Both the position numbers and the translations under genes were made by a program. The notes beneath the pieces are model-generated. The model was not told the DNA's origin and ran no database searches. It saw only the letters and a program-made list of their open reading frames with translations. Below are positions 23,743-37,712 of a DNA stretch of 64,000 nt, piece by piece. The stretch's first letter is position 1, and the number at the start of each line of letters is the position of its first letter. The DNA comes from Lamellibrachia columna (Eukaryota; Annelida; Polychaeta; Sabellida; Siboglinidae), in contig OY759261.1 in NCBI GenBank assembly GCA_963662155.1, forward strand, positions 42,579,556-42,643,555, written 5' to 3'.

Positions 23743-25042
23743 GTATTTTCGAAGGTATTTTTCTAAAACACGTTTTGCATGGATTTTATTTTTAAACAAC
23801 CAAGATGTTATAAATATTAATAAATTCAGTGTCGCAATGTCTTAAAACATCTGTTCAGTAACCAATGAAAATGGTTGTACATAACTATAAACTGAAGTTT
23901 TAACTCCTCTAGTTAAATAACTTGGAGGAAGGAGGCTCTCCTGTAGAAGATGAAACTAAGGAAGGAGGGTGTGGGAAGGGGGTATGTTTTGAGAATGAAG
24001 GTCTCAGGGATGGGGGCCACGTCATGTATTCTGTAGCAGCTTTTCATGTAAAAACATGGAATTTAAAAAAAGAAGTAGAATATCTGAAAAGGAAAAGCAG
24101 GAGATGTGAACAAAAAAGAAACAAAAGAAATCTCCTTACCACAGCAGGAGATATAGCACCTCTGATTCTTTGGGTGTGACTTTGGTTCAACATTCATCCA
24201 TTTTTGGTCTTTGGTGATTTGTTTCTAAATATAGGCAAATATAGGAATACTGGACACCCTACCCTCAAGCACCCCACCTATCTGTAGAGAAAGCTGAGCC
24301 ACTTGAGCAGGAAGCGCCGGGTGGTGGCGGCGCCCCGCTGGTCAGACCCCCACTGCTCCAGGCCGTAGTTTGTGAAGTTCCTGAGCATGTCAAGTCGCTC
24401 GAAGGGTGAGATGTCCCAATGTCTCTGTTTCTTCATCTCCGTGAATATCCATGGCTTGACTATTTGTACAGGGAATATTATCAGCGGGAAACAATTTATG
24501 GTGTGAAATAATGGAACTAACTCGGCATTATTTTCAAAGAAGCTAACATTCCATGGATTTGCTGATAACTGAAAAACTAATATGGTTCACAAATATGAAT
24601 AAAATGTCTGATTTATTTCTTCTAACTTGCACAATGTATTGTTTTTTTTCAATTAATGATTTAGTGACATGAATAGGTTAGGTAAGATGGATGTTTTAAA
24701 GGCAGAAACAGCTTACAACAATGTTCTGACCAGATTTTTCATACATTTGCTTTTATATCTGTTGAAAATATGTGTTTACTAATAAAATTCTGGAAACCTT
24801 TGCACACTTAAGTAGGTGTCTCCCACACGATATCTCACATTGAGGTAAGACAAATGAATCAGTGATAGTGACATCTGGTGGTCATCAATGGAAAATGAAC
24901 TAGCGACCCACCGTCCAATCATCATCCCTGCTACACTCGTCTGTTTTCGTTGTATATTCGCATCTTCATATGACAGAATGTCTCCATTGCCTGAAATAAT
25001 AATCACTGTATGTAAAAATGTATAACAACAGTCTGCCTGGAT

Positions 25043-25112
25043 TGTATCCCTTCCCCTCATTCACAATGGGCTTGTCCTGTATCCCTTCCCCTCATTCACA
25101 ATGGGCTTGTCC
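25043..25112. repeat. 35-bp tandem duplication, type a mark (unit 3)
   Basis: Two copies of a 35-bp segment beginning tgtatcccttcccctcattc at 25043 and 25078. All non-a units have one copy. Lies in intron Y-Z. Confidence 0.9.
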
Positions 25113-27650
25113 CAGATAATTCTTCCCTTCCACTGTTACAACTGCCACAGAAACATGTCATAGTACACTGGTTATAGTGTGGTTCTTGCAGCCATTAATG
25201 GCTCAACATCAACGGGAGCAAGGCAAAGATCATGAAAGTCTAAACAAATAGCAGAAACCCAATCACTCTTGGAGGGAACCACTGCAAGAAACCGACTCCT
25301 TCACATACTTGGGCAGAAAAATCAGCAAGATAGGAGGCTTTTCTATGGAAATGTTTTTGATAGCATTAAAGTGTTTTGGTTATAAATGCATTTGAATTCA
25401 CTTCAAATGTTTTGACACAAGACGTATACCGTATATAGCACATGTTGAAAGAACTGATTGCGAAAGTGAATTCACAGGTCAGACAATGATTCCATAAAAT
25501 GCTCATTATAGAGAGAGTAAACCCTTCCCATCATACCACCATGCTACCTGGTTATTATAACGGAACGTAATGATTCAAGTAATAGAACCAGAAGCCTATA
25601 TATTAAACAGCTTGATGTTTTTGGAGTTGTCCAAATCTTCAAGTTCCATTATAATCCACCAGGTAAAGTGGTAGTAATGTTAAGGGTCTATTGTAAAGCA
25701 TAATTGCTTATTACAAAATCAAATGTTTGGCGGTCGCTATCAAACGGAAATGTTTAGGGTATGCATACAAATGTAAAGGCACTGACAGTTAAAGGGCTGC
25801 ATGTGAATGTGTATGTTCAACATTCAAATGTGTTTGCTAGGATTACTGTATATGATCTGCACAAATAACTACATGGTTAATTTATTATTCACTACATTCT
25901 GCTAAAAAATGTCAAGAAAGAGATGAAACATTTGTCCAGTGTTATATAGTATTTGAGTGTTTCAAGATAAATAATATTTTCTGTTGCATATTGTTAAGGG
26001 AAATATAGGAAAACTGTTATTTCACCAGTCAATAGTTTGGCGAATAATGTGTTTTGCAGCATAATACTTTTCTGAATGATACGCAGTTAGGCTCTAGGCC
26101 TGGGGTAATAGTAATATGTAATAGTATCAATTACATTTTGTTCAAGTAACAGTAATAGAACAGAATACAATGTAATTGTAATAGAAAGCAAAGTAATAGT
26201 AATTGAGCTATTAATTTGCTATTACAATTGAACATTTGTCAATTTGCTACAAAACACTTTTACATCCACCACTATCAACTAGATGGCAGCACAAGTCCAC
26301 TATAAACTCGTGATTAAGGTCGTTAATGTGTTTTGCTGTGGAGTTCTTCATATGTATGCATCTTTGTTACACTTTACCAAAGACAGGCATAGGAGCAGCA
26401 GCCTGGACGCAGCGGTCAATGTAGGTCCAGTCGGCCAGTCATGTGTATCTCTGTTCCTTGACCGCCCGTGGAGCTACGTGACAAAACACAGAACACACCT
26501 GCATGAACCACAGCCAAGCACATCATGTCAAAAGTCTGTTTACTGCCTTCACAAGAATCATAAATATGTTGTGGTTTTCTCTCTCCATTTCACTGACCCA
26601 TTATTTTATTAAATTATACCATATCTTTAATACTTCACATACACTGATTGTGTGTATTTGTATTATGTTCTTTTTTTGTCAATAACACTCCATAAAAAAA
26701 GAATATTTGATGCATTGTATACATGGCCTTCTAATATAAAGCATTTGAACTTAACCCTGCTTGTTTTAAATTTTAATAGAGAATATTTGTATTTCATTAA
26801 GTGCATTTGTATATGAAATAAAAAAAACCAGCAATTTGCTTAGGAATTCTAGCATGTGACACATTTGTATTTGAACCACTAAGGGTAATTGACCCCCACC
26901 CTGCTTTATGCAGTCAATCATACCAGGGTTCTACACTAATGGTGATATTTCAATGACTTTTCAAGGATACTGAGAAGAAAAATAAAGGTTCCATTTCATA
27001 GTTTATTATACTTCGTACTTGCACAAAACAACAACTGATCATCAGAAAAATTACAGCATTCACAAATAACTTCTGAATAAGAATGAAGATTATAGTCTGT
27101 TTTTTTCCAAGTCAACTGTCTTGAAATTTAGCTTTCCTCTCTTTCAAAATAAATTACATTCCAAACACCAAAAATGGCGTCAGTGACAGTGGTTAATTAA
27201 TACAATTTCTTTTAATGCATATGGCTACCGCTGACACAAAACATTACAGATTTGTCTCTTGTTACCATGCAAATCCTCAATGTTATATTGAGTTCTGTAT
27301 ACATAACTTTATTGAAGTTATGCAGTGCAGTACCTGCAATACAACATCAACAGTGTAATGAAACATGGAATGATAAAATTTAAATGTCAATATCTTCAAT
27401 GATACAACAGTTACATAGTGCTGCCATCTGCCTGAGCTTTTATGAACAAGTTTTTTCTGGGCTTTTTTTACAGGCACTCCAAAAACAAAGCACATTTAAT
27501 TTAACTACCTTTTTAACTACACACTTCATTCTTTGTCAAGATCAGGCCATGATCTAGACATTGCTGTGCAACACTTCTAGAAATGAAGTTATAATGGCAG
27601 CAAACATATAAATGTTGTTATTGTTTACAGATGTCAACACACAGCAGTGA

Positions 27651-27919
27651 TTGTTCACGTTGGCCTTGTGCTTGGGAAGGAATTCAAAGTCACCGGGAAC
27701 TGGACCCAGTCATTGTTCACTGGTAGGCGTTGGCCTTGTGCTTGGGAAGGAACTCAGTCACCAGGAACTGGACCCAGTCATTGTTCACTGGTAGGCGTTG
27801 GCCTTGTGCTTGGGAAGGAACTCAAAGTCACCAGGAACTGGACCCAGTCATTGTTCACTGGTAGGCATTGGCCTTGTGCTTGGGAAGGAACTCAAAGTCA
27901 CCAGGAGCCGGACCCAGAA
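27651..27919. repeat. 70-bp minisatellite, unit 4 (4 copies)
   Basis: Four copies including one 68-bp variant. The rightmost copy is the intact terminal exon itself. Confidence 0.9.
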
Positions 27920-27976
27920 GGAGCTCACTGCAGAAACGTTATTAATGAGCCATTGTTCACAGTAGAACAAAGGCTG

Positions 27977-28274
27977 AAGTACCCACCATCTCAACAACTT
28001 TTCACTGGTAACAGAAAGTACCCACCATTTCACCAACTGTTCACCAGTAACAGAAAATTCCCACCATCCCACCAACTGTTCACCAGTAACAGAAAGTACC
28101 CACCATCTCACCAACTGTTCACCAGTAACAGAACGTACCCACCATCTCACCAACTGTTCACCAGTAACAGAAAGTACCCACCATCTCACCAACTGTTCAC
28201 CAGTAACAGAACGTACCCACCATCTCACCAACTGTTCACCAGTAACAGAAAGTACCCACTGTTCCACCTGTTTT
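27977..28274. repeat. 39-bp minisatellite, unit 4 (7 copies + partial)
   Basis: Seven copies; one aagtaccc/acgtaccc pair more than unit 3, and ttttcactggtaac in the first copy, shared only with unit 7. Confidence 0.92.
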
Positions 28275-28634
28275 AACCAGTTGCTTCTGCCACTATTTAG
28301 TAAAATCCAGAGACCATCACCTCAGCTATGACTTTCACAATAGCTAAAGGTAGTATTTCCAAGGGAGTCATGAGGTAAAGACAGGCATATGAAGGAAACT
28401 AACAAATTGACTTTCTCAATGGACAGCTTCACAGGCTATCTAATAAATGAATGAAAAGTTTGCACTCGCAAAAAGCATAACAATTTCAGATTTATATAGA
28501 CAAGTATAGTAGACAAGTATTACACAATCGTCAAGGAGGAGATGCTCTTATTGATGTAATAATAATAATTAACTTCTATGGCACCTATATCCTCAGGAAC
28601 CTGAACTCAGAGGTGCAACAAAACAGAATCTAAG

Positions 28635-29090
28635 AGCACGACCATTGATGTAATACCAAGTGTACGACTGATGATGTAATACCAAGTGCACAGCCATTGA
28701 TGTAATACCAAGTGCACGGCCATTGATGTAATACCAAGTGCACGTCCATTGATGTAATCCCAAGTGCACGGCCATTGACATAATACCACGAGCACGACCA
28801 TTGACGTAATACAAAGTGCACAACGGTTAATGTAATACCAAGTGCACGACCATTGACGTAATACCAAGTCCACGACCACTGACGTAACACCAAGTGCACA
28901 ATCACTGTTGTAATACCAAGTCCATGACCATTGACGTAATACCAAGTGCACGACCATTGTTGTAATACCGAGTACATGACCACTGTTGTAATACAAAGTA
29001 CACGACCATTGTTGTAATACCGAGCACACGACCGTTGATGTAATACCAAGTGCACGACCATTGATGTAATACTAAGTACACAACAACTTT
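28635..29090. repeat. 26-bp minisatellite, unit 4
   Basis: About 17-18 copies, with the variant gtaatcccaag near 28755 shared with unit 7. Confidence 0.88.
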
Positions 29091-29518
29091 TTTGTACAGT
29101 TGTCTGCCCAACAGGTTTGTGAATCATTTGCAACTTCAAAAGTAAACAAAAACAGAAATTGTATAAAAATATATTTGAAGTAGAAAAATGAATTGAAGGA
29201 TGACCTTCAACTGACCTGATTTTGACCCAGTTGGCACAGCTTCCACTGGCCATGAGTGTCTCAAGGTCGTTGCGGCCTATGTAATATGGCGGCTTCTCGT
29301 TGATCCTCTGCGGCAGTCGCTCCAGCAATCCAACGGGGATATACCTGTGATCATCACAAACCTATCAATAAGACATGGCCTTATAAGTAAGTTCACGGGA
29401 ATGGACCGCGATTTTCATTGGCTAACTGATGCAGAACTATTTGTGGTTTTCGTATAATTAAAATTCCCCAATTCTCTTAAATGTTTGATTTCAAAGTTCA
29501 TCTAAATTTACAATGTTA

Positions 29519-29769
29519 TACTTCTTCCTGTTTTTATTTTTATTACAGTAGTATATCTACCATCAGAAATTGTATAAAATGAGAATTTGACGGAGCAGTA
29601 TATCCTCCAATGAAAAACATTATATTTCACCTTAAAACGTGAAGATTTATTGATCTTTCATTGCCCTACAGAGATCTCTACATGTCGTAAAAATAGCACA
29701 TTTTATTTCTTATATATGTCATAAAAATGGCACATTTTATTTCTTATATATATATCTTTTCCAAATCAT
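29519..29769. other. Type a/b-specific insertion, unit 4
   Basis: Same segment as in unit 3; the poly-T run is interrupted (tgtttttattttta). Confidence 0.65.
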
Positions 29770-32369
29770 TTATTTTCGAAGGTATTTTTCTAAAACACAT
29801 TTTGCATGGATTTTATTTTTAAACAACCAAGATGTTATTAATATTAATAAATTCAGTGTCGCAATGTCTTAAAACATCTGTTCAGTAACCAATGAAAATG
29901 GTTGTACATAACTATAAACTGAAGTTTTAACTCCTCTAGTTAAATAACTTGGAGGAAGGAGGCTCTCCTGTAGAAGATGAAACTAAGGAAGGAGGGTGTG
30001 GGAAGGGGGTATGTTTTGAGAATGAAGGTCTCAGGGATGGGGGCCACGTCATGTATTCTGTAGCAGCTTTTCATGTAAAAACATGGAATTTAAAAAAAGA
30101 AGTAGAATATCTGAAAAGGAAAAGCAGGAGATGTGAACAAAAAAGAAACAAAAGAAATCTCCTTACCACAGCAGGAGATATAGCACCTCTGATTCTTTGG
30201 GTGTGACTTTGGTTCAACATTCATCCATTTTTGGTCTTTGGTGATTTGTTTCTAAATATAGGCAAATATAGGAATACTGGACACCCTACCCTCAAGCACC
30301 CCACCTACCTGTAGAGAAAGCTGAGCCACTTGAGCAGGAAGCGCCGGGTGGTGGCGGCGCCCCGCTGGTCAGACCCCCACTGCTCCAGGCCGTAGTTTGT
30401 GAAGTTCCTGAGCATGTCAAGTCGCTCGAAGGGTGAGATGTCCCAATGTCTCTGTTTCTTCATCTTCGTGAATATCCATGGCTTGACTATTTGTACATGG
30501 AATATTATCAGCGGGAAACAATTTATGGTGTGAAATAATGGAACTAACTCGGCATTATTTTCAAAGAAGCTAACATTCCATGGATTTGCTGATAACTGAA
30601 AAACTAATATGGTTCACAAATATGAATAAAATGTCTGATTTATTTCTTCTAACTTGCACAATGTATTGTTTTTTTTCAATTAATGATTTAGTGACATGAA
30701 TATGTTAGGTAAGATGGATGTTCTAAAGGCAGAAACAGCTTACAACAATGTTCTGACCAGATTTTTCATACATTTGCTTTTATATCTGTTGAAAATATGT
30801 GTTTACTAATACAATTCTGGAAACCTTTGCACACTTAAGTAGGTGTCCCCCACACGATATCTCGCATTGAGGTAAGACAAATTAATAAGTGATAGTGACA
30901 TCTGGTGGTCATCAATGGAAAATGAACTAGCGACCCACCGTCCAATCATCATCCCTGCTACACTTGTCTGTTTTCGTTGTATATTCGCATCTTCATATGA
31001 CAGAATGTCTCCATTGCATGAAATAATAATCACTGTATGTAAAAATGTATAACAACATGTATGCCTGGATTGTATCCCTTCCCCTCATTCACAATGGGCT
31101 TGTCCCAGATAATTCTTCCCTTCTACTGTAACAACTGCCACAGAAACATGTCATAGTACACTGGTTAGTGTCGTTCTTGCAGACATTAATGGCTCAACAT
31201 CAACAGGAGCAAGGCAAAGATCATGAAAGTCTAAACAAAAAGCAGAAACCCAGTCTCTCTTGGAGGGAACTACTGCAAGAAACCGACTCCTTCACATACT
31301 TGGGCAGAAAAATCAGCAAGAATGGAGGCTTTTCAATATAAATGTTTTTGATAGCATGAACGTGTTTTGGATATAAATGCATTTGAATTCACTTCAAATG
31401 TTTTGACACAAGACGTATACCGTATATAGCACATGTTGAAAGATCTGATTGCGAAAGTGAATTCACAGGTCAGACAATGATTCCATAAAATGCTCATTAT
31501 AGAGAGAGTAAACCCTTCCCATCATACCACCATGCTACCTGGTGGGTTACAATGGAACATAGCGATTCAGGTAATAGAACCAGAAGCCTATATATTAAAC
31601 AGCTTGATGTTTTTGGAGTTGTCCAAATCTTCAAGTTCCATTATAATCCACCAGGTAAAGTGGTAGTAATGTTAAGGGTCTATTGTAAAAAATAATTGCT
31701 TATTACAAAATCAAATGTTTGGTGGTCGCTATCAAACGGAAATGTTTAGGGTATGCATACAAATGTAAAGGCACTGACAGTTAAAGGGCTGCATGTGAAT
31801 GTGCATGTTCAACATTCAAATGTGTTTGCTAGGATTACTGTATATGATCTGCACAAATAACTACATGGTTAATTTATTATTCACTACATTCTGCTAAAAA
31901 ATGTCAAGAAAGAGATGAAACATTTGTCCAGTGTTATATACTATTTGAGTGTTTCAAGATAAATAATATTTTCTGTTGCATATTGTTAAGGGAAATATAG
32001 GAAAACTGTTATTTCACCAGTCAATAGTTTGGCGAATAATGTGTTTTGCAGCATAATACTTTTCAGAATGATACGCAGTTAGGCTCTAGGCCTGGGGTAA
32101 TAGTAATATGTAATAGTATCAATTACATTTTGTTCAAGTAATAGTAATAGAACGGAATACAATGTAATTGTAATAGAAAGCAAAGTAATAGTAATTGAGC
32201 TATTAATTTGCTATTACAATTGAACATTTATCAATTTGCTACAAAACACTTTTACATCCACCACTATCAACTAGATGGCAGTACAAGTCCACTATAAACT
32301 CGTGATTAAGGTCGTTAATGTGTTTTGCTGTGGAGTTCTTCATATGTATGCATCTTTGTTAAACTTTAC

Positions 32370-32466
32370 CAAAGACAGGTATAGGAGCAGCAGCCTGGGC
32401 GCAGCGGTCAATGTAGGTCCAGTCGGCCAGTCGTGTGTATCTCTGCTCCCTTGACCGCCCATGGAG
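32370..32466 (-). CDS. DUS3L: DUS3L exon Y (reference copy, unit 4)
   Basis: 97 bp: 32 codons plus one base, opening after a TAG acceptor (about 32467-32480) and closing at a G|GTAAAG donor. It reads LHGRSREQRYTRLADW, then T-Y-I-D-R-C-A-Q-A-A-A-P-I-P-V-F-G. In DUS enzymes the H-G-R...Q-R-Y...A-D-W segment lies in the second half of the TIM barrel and contributes to the FMN and uridine pocket. The last Gly is completed by GC from exon Z, giving V-F-G-N-G-D. Intact equivalents: 12487-12583 (one Arg to Trp) and 51847-51943. The other copies carry a 1-bp deletion (96 bp) or, in unit 0, a stop. The homology comes from memory of the family, not from a search. Confidence 0.88.
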
Positions 32467-33635
32467 CTATGTGACAAAACACAGAACACATCTGCATGAA
32501 CCACAGCCAAACACATCATGTCAAAAGTCTGTTTACTGCCTTTACAAGAATCATAAATATGTTGTGGTTTTCTCTCTCTATTTCACAGATGACCCATTAT
32601 TTTATTAAATTATACCATATCTTTAATACTTCACATACACTGATTGTGTGTATTTGTAATATGTTCTTTTTTTGTCAATAACACTCCATAAAAAAGAATT
32701 TTTGATGCATTGTATACATGGCCTTCTAATATAAAGCATTTGAACTTAACCCTGCATGTTTGAAATTTTAATACAGAATATTTGTATTTCATCAAGCGCA
32801 TTTGTATATGAAAAAAAAACAGCAATTTGCTTAGTAATTCTAGCATGTGACACATTTGTATTTGAACCCCTAAGGGTAATTGACCCCCACCCTGCTTTAT
32901 GCAGTCAATCATACCAGGGCTCTACACTAATGGTGATATTTCAATGACTTTTCAAGGATACTGAGAAGAAAAATAAAGGTTCCATTTCATAGTTTATTAT
33001 ACTTCTTACTTGCACAAAACAACAACTGATCATCAGAAAAATTACAGCATTCCCAAATAACTTCTGAATAAGACTGCAGATTATAGTCTGTGTTTTTCCA
33101 AGTCAACTCTCTTGAAATTTAGCTTTCCTCTCTTTCAAAATGAATTACATTCCAATCACATAAAATGGCGCTCAGTGACAGTGGTTAATTAATACAATTT
33201 CTTTTAATGCAGATGGCTACCGCTGACACAAAACATTACAGATTTGCTTCTTGTTACCGTGCAAATCCTCAATGTTATATTGAGCTCTGTATACATAACT
33301 TTATTGAAGTTATGCAGTGCAGTACCTGCAATACAACATCATCAGTGTAATGAAACATGGTATGATGAAATTTAAATGTCAATATCTTCAATGATACAGC
33401 AGCTACATAGTGCTGCCACCTGCCTGAGCTTTTATGAAAAAGTTTTTCCTGGGCTTTTTCACAGGCACTCAAAAAACAAAGAACATTTAACTACCTTTTT
33501 AACTACACACTTCATTCTTTGTCAAGATCAGGCCACGATCTAGACACTGCTGTGCAACACTTCTAGAAATGAAGTTATAATGGCAGCAAACATATAACTT
33601 TTTTATCGTTTACAGATGTCAACACACAGCAGTGA

Positions 33636-34379
33636 TTGTTCACGTTGGCCTTGTGTTTGGGAAGGAACTCAAAGTCACCGGGAACTGGACCCAGTCATTG
33701 TTCACTGGTAGGCATTGGCTGTGTGCTTGGGAAGGAACTCAAAGTCACCAGGAACTTGACCCAGTCATTGTTCACTGTTGGGCATTGGCCTTGTACTTGG
33801 GAAGGAACTCAAAGTTACAAGGAAATGGACCCAGTCATTGTTCACTGGTAGATGTTGGCCTTGTGCTTGGGAAGGAACTCAAAGTCACCAGGAACTTGAC
33901 CCAGTCATTGTTCACTGGTAGGCATTGGCTTTTTGCTTGGGAAGGAACTCAAAGTCACCAGGAACTTGACCCAGTCATTGTTCAGTGGTGGGTGTTGGCC
34001 TTGTACTTGGGAAGGAACTCAAAGTCACCAGGAACTTTACCCATTCAATGTTCAGTGGTGGGTGTTGGCCTTGTACTTGGGAAGGAACTCAAAGTCATCA
34101 GGAACTTGACCCAGTCATTGTTCACTGGTAGGCGTTGGCCTTGTGCTTGGGAAGGAACTCAAAGTCATCAGGAACTGGACAAAGTCATTATTCAGTGGTG
34201 GGCGTTGGCCTTGTACTTGGGAAGGAACTCAAAGTCATCAGGAACTTGACCCAGTCATTGTTCACAGGTAGGCGTTGGCCTTGTACTTGGGAAGGAACTC
34301 AAAGTCACCAGGAACTGGACAAAGTCATTGTTCAGTGGTGGGCGTTGGCCTTGTACTTGGGAAGGAACTGGACCCAGAA
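33636..34379. repeat. 70-bp minisatellite, unit 5 (11 copies)
   Basis: Eleven copies, base for base almost the same as the unit 2 array over 740 bp, including its odd copies (the ctttacccattcaatg copy and the ctgttgggcattgg copy). Such order-preserving identity shows the whole array was copied as a block. Confidence 0.92.
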
Positions 34380-34440
34380 GGAGCTCACTGCAAACAGAAA
34401 CGTTATTAATGAGCCATTGTTCACAGAAGAACAAAAGCTG

Positions 34441-34542
34441 AAGTACCCACCATCCCACCAACTGTCCACCAGTAACAGAAAATACCCACCATCCCACCAA
34501 CTGTTCACCCGTAACAGAAAGTACCCACTGTTCCACCTGTTT
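34441..34542. repeat. 39-bp minisatellite, unit 5 (2 copies + partial)
   Basis: Short type c form, same as unit 2, including gtccaccag in the first copy and cacccgtaac in the second. Confidence 0.88.
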
Positions 34543-34856
34543 TAACCAGTTGCTTCTGCCACTATTTAGGTAGTATTTCCAAGGGAGTCATGGAGTAAAG
34601 ACAGGCATATGAAAGAAACTAACAAATTGACTTTCTCAATGGACAGCTTCACAGGCTATCTAATAAATGAATGAAAAATTTGCACTCGCAAATAACATAA
34701 CAATTTCAGATTTATATAGAAGTAGACAAGTATAGTAGACAAGTATTACAAAATCGTCAAGGAGGAGATGCTCTTATTGATGTAATAATAATAATTAACT
34801 TCTATGGCGCCTATATCCTCAGGAACCTGAACTCAGATGTGCAACAAAACAGAATC

Positions 34857-35260
34857 TAAGTGCACGACCATTGATGTAATATCAAGTGCACGACCATTGA
34901 TGTAATACCATGTGCACGACTGATGATGTAATACCAAGTGCACGAACATTGACATAATACAAAGTGCACAGCCACTGACGTAATACCAAGTGCACGACCA
35001 ATAATGTAATATCAAGTGCACGACCATTGATGTAATACCATGTGAACGAATGATGATGTAATACCAAGTGCACGATCATTGATCTAATACCAAGTGCACG
35101 ACCATTGACGTAATACAAAGTGCACAGCCTCTGACGTAATACCAAGTACACGACCATTGTTGTAATACCAAGTGCACGACTATTGTTGTAATACCGAGTA
35201 CACGACCGTTGATGTAATACCAAGTGCACGACCGTTGATGTAATACTAAGTACACAACAA
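34857..35260. repeat. 26-bp minisatellite, unit 5
   Basis: About 15 copies; same order of variants as unit 2, with one extra copy near 35215. Confidence 0.88.
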
Positions 35261-36309
35261 TTTTTGTGCACAGTTGTCTGCCCAACAGGTTTGTGTATCA
35301 TTTGCAACTTCAAAAGTAAACAAGAACAGAAATTGTATAAAAATATATTTGAAGTAGAAAAAATTAATTGAAGGATGACCTTCAACTGACCTGATATTGA
35401 CCCAGTTGGCACAGCTTCTACTGGCCATGAGCGTCTCAAGGTCGTTGCGGCCTATCTAATATGACGGCTTCTCGTTGACCCTCTGCGGCAGTCGCTCCAG
35501 CAATCCAACAGGGATATACCTGTGATCATCACAAACCTATCAATAAGATATGGCTTGCAAGTAAGTTCACGGGAATGGACCACGATTTTCATTGGCTAAC
35601 TGATGCAGAACTAGTCGTGGTTTTCATGCCCCAATTCTCTTAAATGTTTGATTTCAAAGTTCATCTAAATATACAATGTTATACTTCCCTTTTATTTTCT
35701 GTATTTTCGAAGGTATTATTCTAAAATACGTTTTGCATGGATTTTATTTTTAAACAACCAAGATGTTATAAATATTAATAAATTCAGTGTCGCAATGTCT
35801 GAAAACATTTGTTCAGTAACCAATGAAAATGGTTGTACATAACTATAAACTGAAGTTTTAACTCCTCTAGTTAAATAACTTGGAGGAAGGAGGCTCTCCT
35901 GTAGGAGATGAAACTAAGGAAGGAGGATGTGGGAAGGGGTATCTCCCCTTCCAAAATACAAAATGTTTTGAGAATGAAGATCCCGGGGGGGCACTTCATG
36001 TATTGGCTGTAACAGCCTTTCATGTAAAAACATGGTATTAAAAAAAGAAGTAGAATATCTGAAAAAGAAAAAGCAGATGTGAACAAAAAAGAAACGAAAG
36101 AAATCTCCTTACCACAGCAGGAGATTTAGCACCTCTGACTCTTTGGGTGTGACTTTGGTTCAACATTCATCCATTTTTGGTCTAACATTTATAGGAAATC
36201 GAAATTCAGAAGAAAAAATATAGGAATAATTATTGCTATTTCAGGTGGAACCATCTATTGACTCGTGTTAACACAAATTACCATGACTTTCAACATTTCG
36301 TCACAAAAT

Positions 36310-37712
36310 TTCTGATTACGGCATGGTGTGACATAACAAAACCAGATCCCACCCACAGGTGGTCACCCACATGTAGATCTGATTACATCATGGTGTGATG
36401 TAACACAACCAGTTCCCATCCACAGGTGGTCATCCACATGTAGATCTAATTACATCATGGTGTGATGTAACACAACCAGTTCCCATCCACAGGTGGTCAT
36501 CCACATGTAGATCTGATTACATCATGGTGTGATGTAACACAACCAGTTCCCATCCACAGGTGGTCATCCACATGTAGATCTAATTACATCATGGTGTGAT
36601 GTAACACAACCAGTTCCCATCCACAGGTGGTCACCCACATGCAGATCTGATTACATCATGGTGTGATGTAACACAACCAGTTCCCATCCACAGGTGGTCA
36701 CCCAAATGTAGATCTGATTACATAATGGTGTGACGTACCACAACCAGTTCCCATCCACAGGTGGTCATCCACATGTAGATCTAATTACATCATGGTGTGA
36801 TGTAACACAACCAGTTCCCATCCACAGGTGGTCACCCACATGTAGATCTAATTACATCATGGTGTGATGTAACACAACCAGGTCCCATCCACAGGTGGTC
36901 ACCCACATGTAGATCTCATTACATCATGGTGTGATGTAACACAACCAGGTCCCATCCACATGTGGTCATGCACATATAGATCTGATTACATCATGGTGTG
37001 ATGTAACACAACCAGTTCCCATCCACAGGTGGTCACCCACATGTAGATCTAATTACATCATGGTGTGATGTAACACAACCAGTTCCCATCCACAGGTGGT
37101 CACCCACATGTAGATCTGATTACATCATGGTGTGATGTAACACAACCAGTTCCCATCCACAGGTGGTCACCCACATGTAGATCTAATTACATCATGGTGT
37201 GATGTAACACAACCAGTTCCCATCCACAGGTGGTCACCCACATGTAGATCTGATTACATCATGGTGTGATGTAACACAACCAGTTCCCATCCACAGGTGG
37301 TCACCCACATGTAGATCTGATTACATCATGGTGTGATGTAACACAACCAGTTCCCATCCACAGGTGGTCACCCACATGTAGATCTGATTACATCATGGTG
37401 TGATGTAACACAACCAGTTCCCATCCACAGGTGGTCACCCACATGTAGATCTAATTACATCATGGTGTGATGTAACACAACCAGGTCCCATCCACAGGTG
37501 GTCACCCACATGTAGATCTGATTACATCAGGGTGTGACGTAAAATAAACCAGATCCCATCCACAGGTGGTCACCCACATGTAGATCTAATTACATCATGG
37601 TGTGATGTAACACAACCAGGTCCCATCCACAGGTGGTCACCCACATGTAGATCTGATTACATCATGGTGTGACATAACACAACCAGATCCCATCCACAGG
37701 TGGTCTCATTCA
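36310..37712. repeat. 67-bp minisatellite, unit 5
   Basis: About 21 copies; same order as unit 2 at both ends with about six copies lost from the middle. The odd cagggtgtgacg copy is kept near 37528. Confidence 0.92.

Larger units (their letters stand above)
21853..26473 (-). pseudogene. DUS3L: DUS3L fragment, unit 3 (type a)
   Basis: Exons: Y 26378-26473 (1-bp deletion), Z 24901-24990 (AG acceptor present, open), A 24282-24459 (open across 58 codons, but the donor GT reads AT), B 23188-23316 (open), C 21853-21930 (5-bp insertion near its start; frame lost, giving a stop at 21846 instead). Three of the five exons still encode recognisable DUS3L sequence without a stop. The donor loss and the exon C insertion are not shared with its higher-order partner, unit 6, so both arose after the trimer was duplicated. 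Confidence 0.9.
27855..32466 (-). pseudogene. DUS3L: DUS3L fragment, unit 4 (type b), well preserved
   Basis: Exons: Y 32370-32466 (open, full length), Z 30928-31017 (open, but its acceptor reads AT instead of AG), A 30309-30486 (open; F-T-E reads F-T-K), B 29216-29344 (open), C 27855-27927 (open, normal stop). A 4-bp deletion next to the exon C acceptor still leaves a usable CAG. The only clear lesion is the Z acceptor; skipping Z (90 bp, phase kept) would remove the G-N-G-D FMN-site block but keep the frame. Exons upstream of Y are not seen in the unit, so a full enzyme cannot be made from here. Confidence 0.88.
13753..33635. repeat. Higher-order repeat I (units 2c-3a-4b)
   Basis: Three successive units form one higher-order repeat. 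Unit 2 (type c) has eleven 70-bp copies, two 39-bp copies and a long 67-bp array. Unit 3 (type a) has five 70-bp copies, a 35-bp tandem duplication near 25043 and no 67-bp array. Unit 4 (type b) has four 70-bp copies and a 4-bp deletion beside the exon C acceptor. The same three-type order and type-specific marks return in the next block. Confidence 0.85.

Noticed and set aside
30806..31033. Small protein starting at Met on the minus strand (M-I-I-I-S-C-N-G-D)
   Set aside because: It is exon Z with its lost acceptor read through from the intron. The Met is intronic and the tail after W-V-A-S is intron sequence.
27855..32466. Functional DUS3L gene
   Set aside because: Even the best units lack an intact exon, and no exon upstream of Y (catalytic Cys region, zinc fingers) is visible in any unit.
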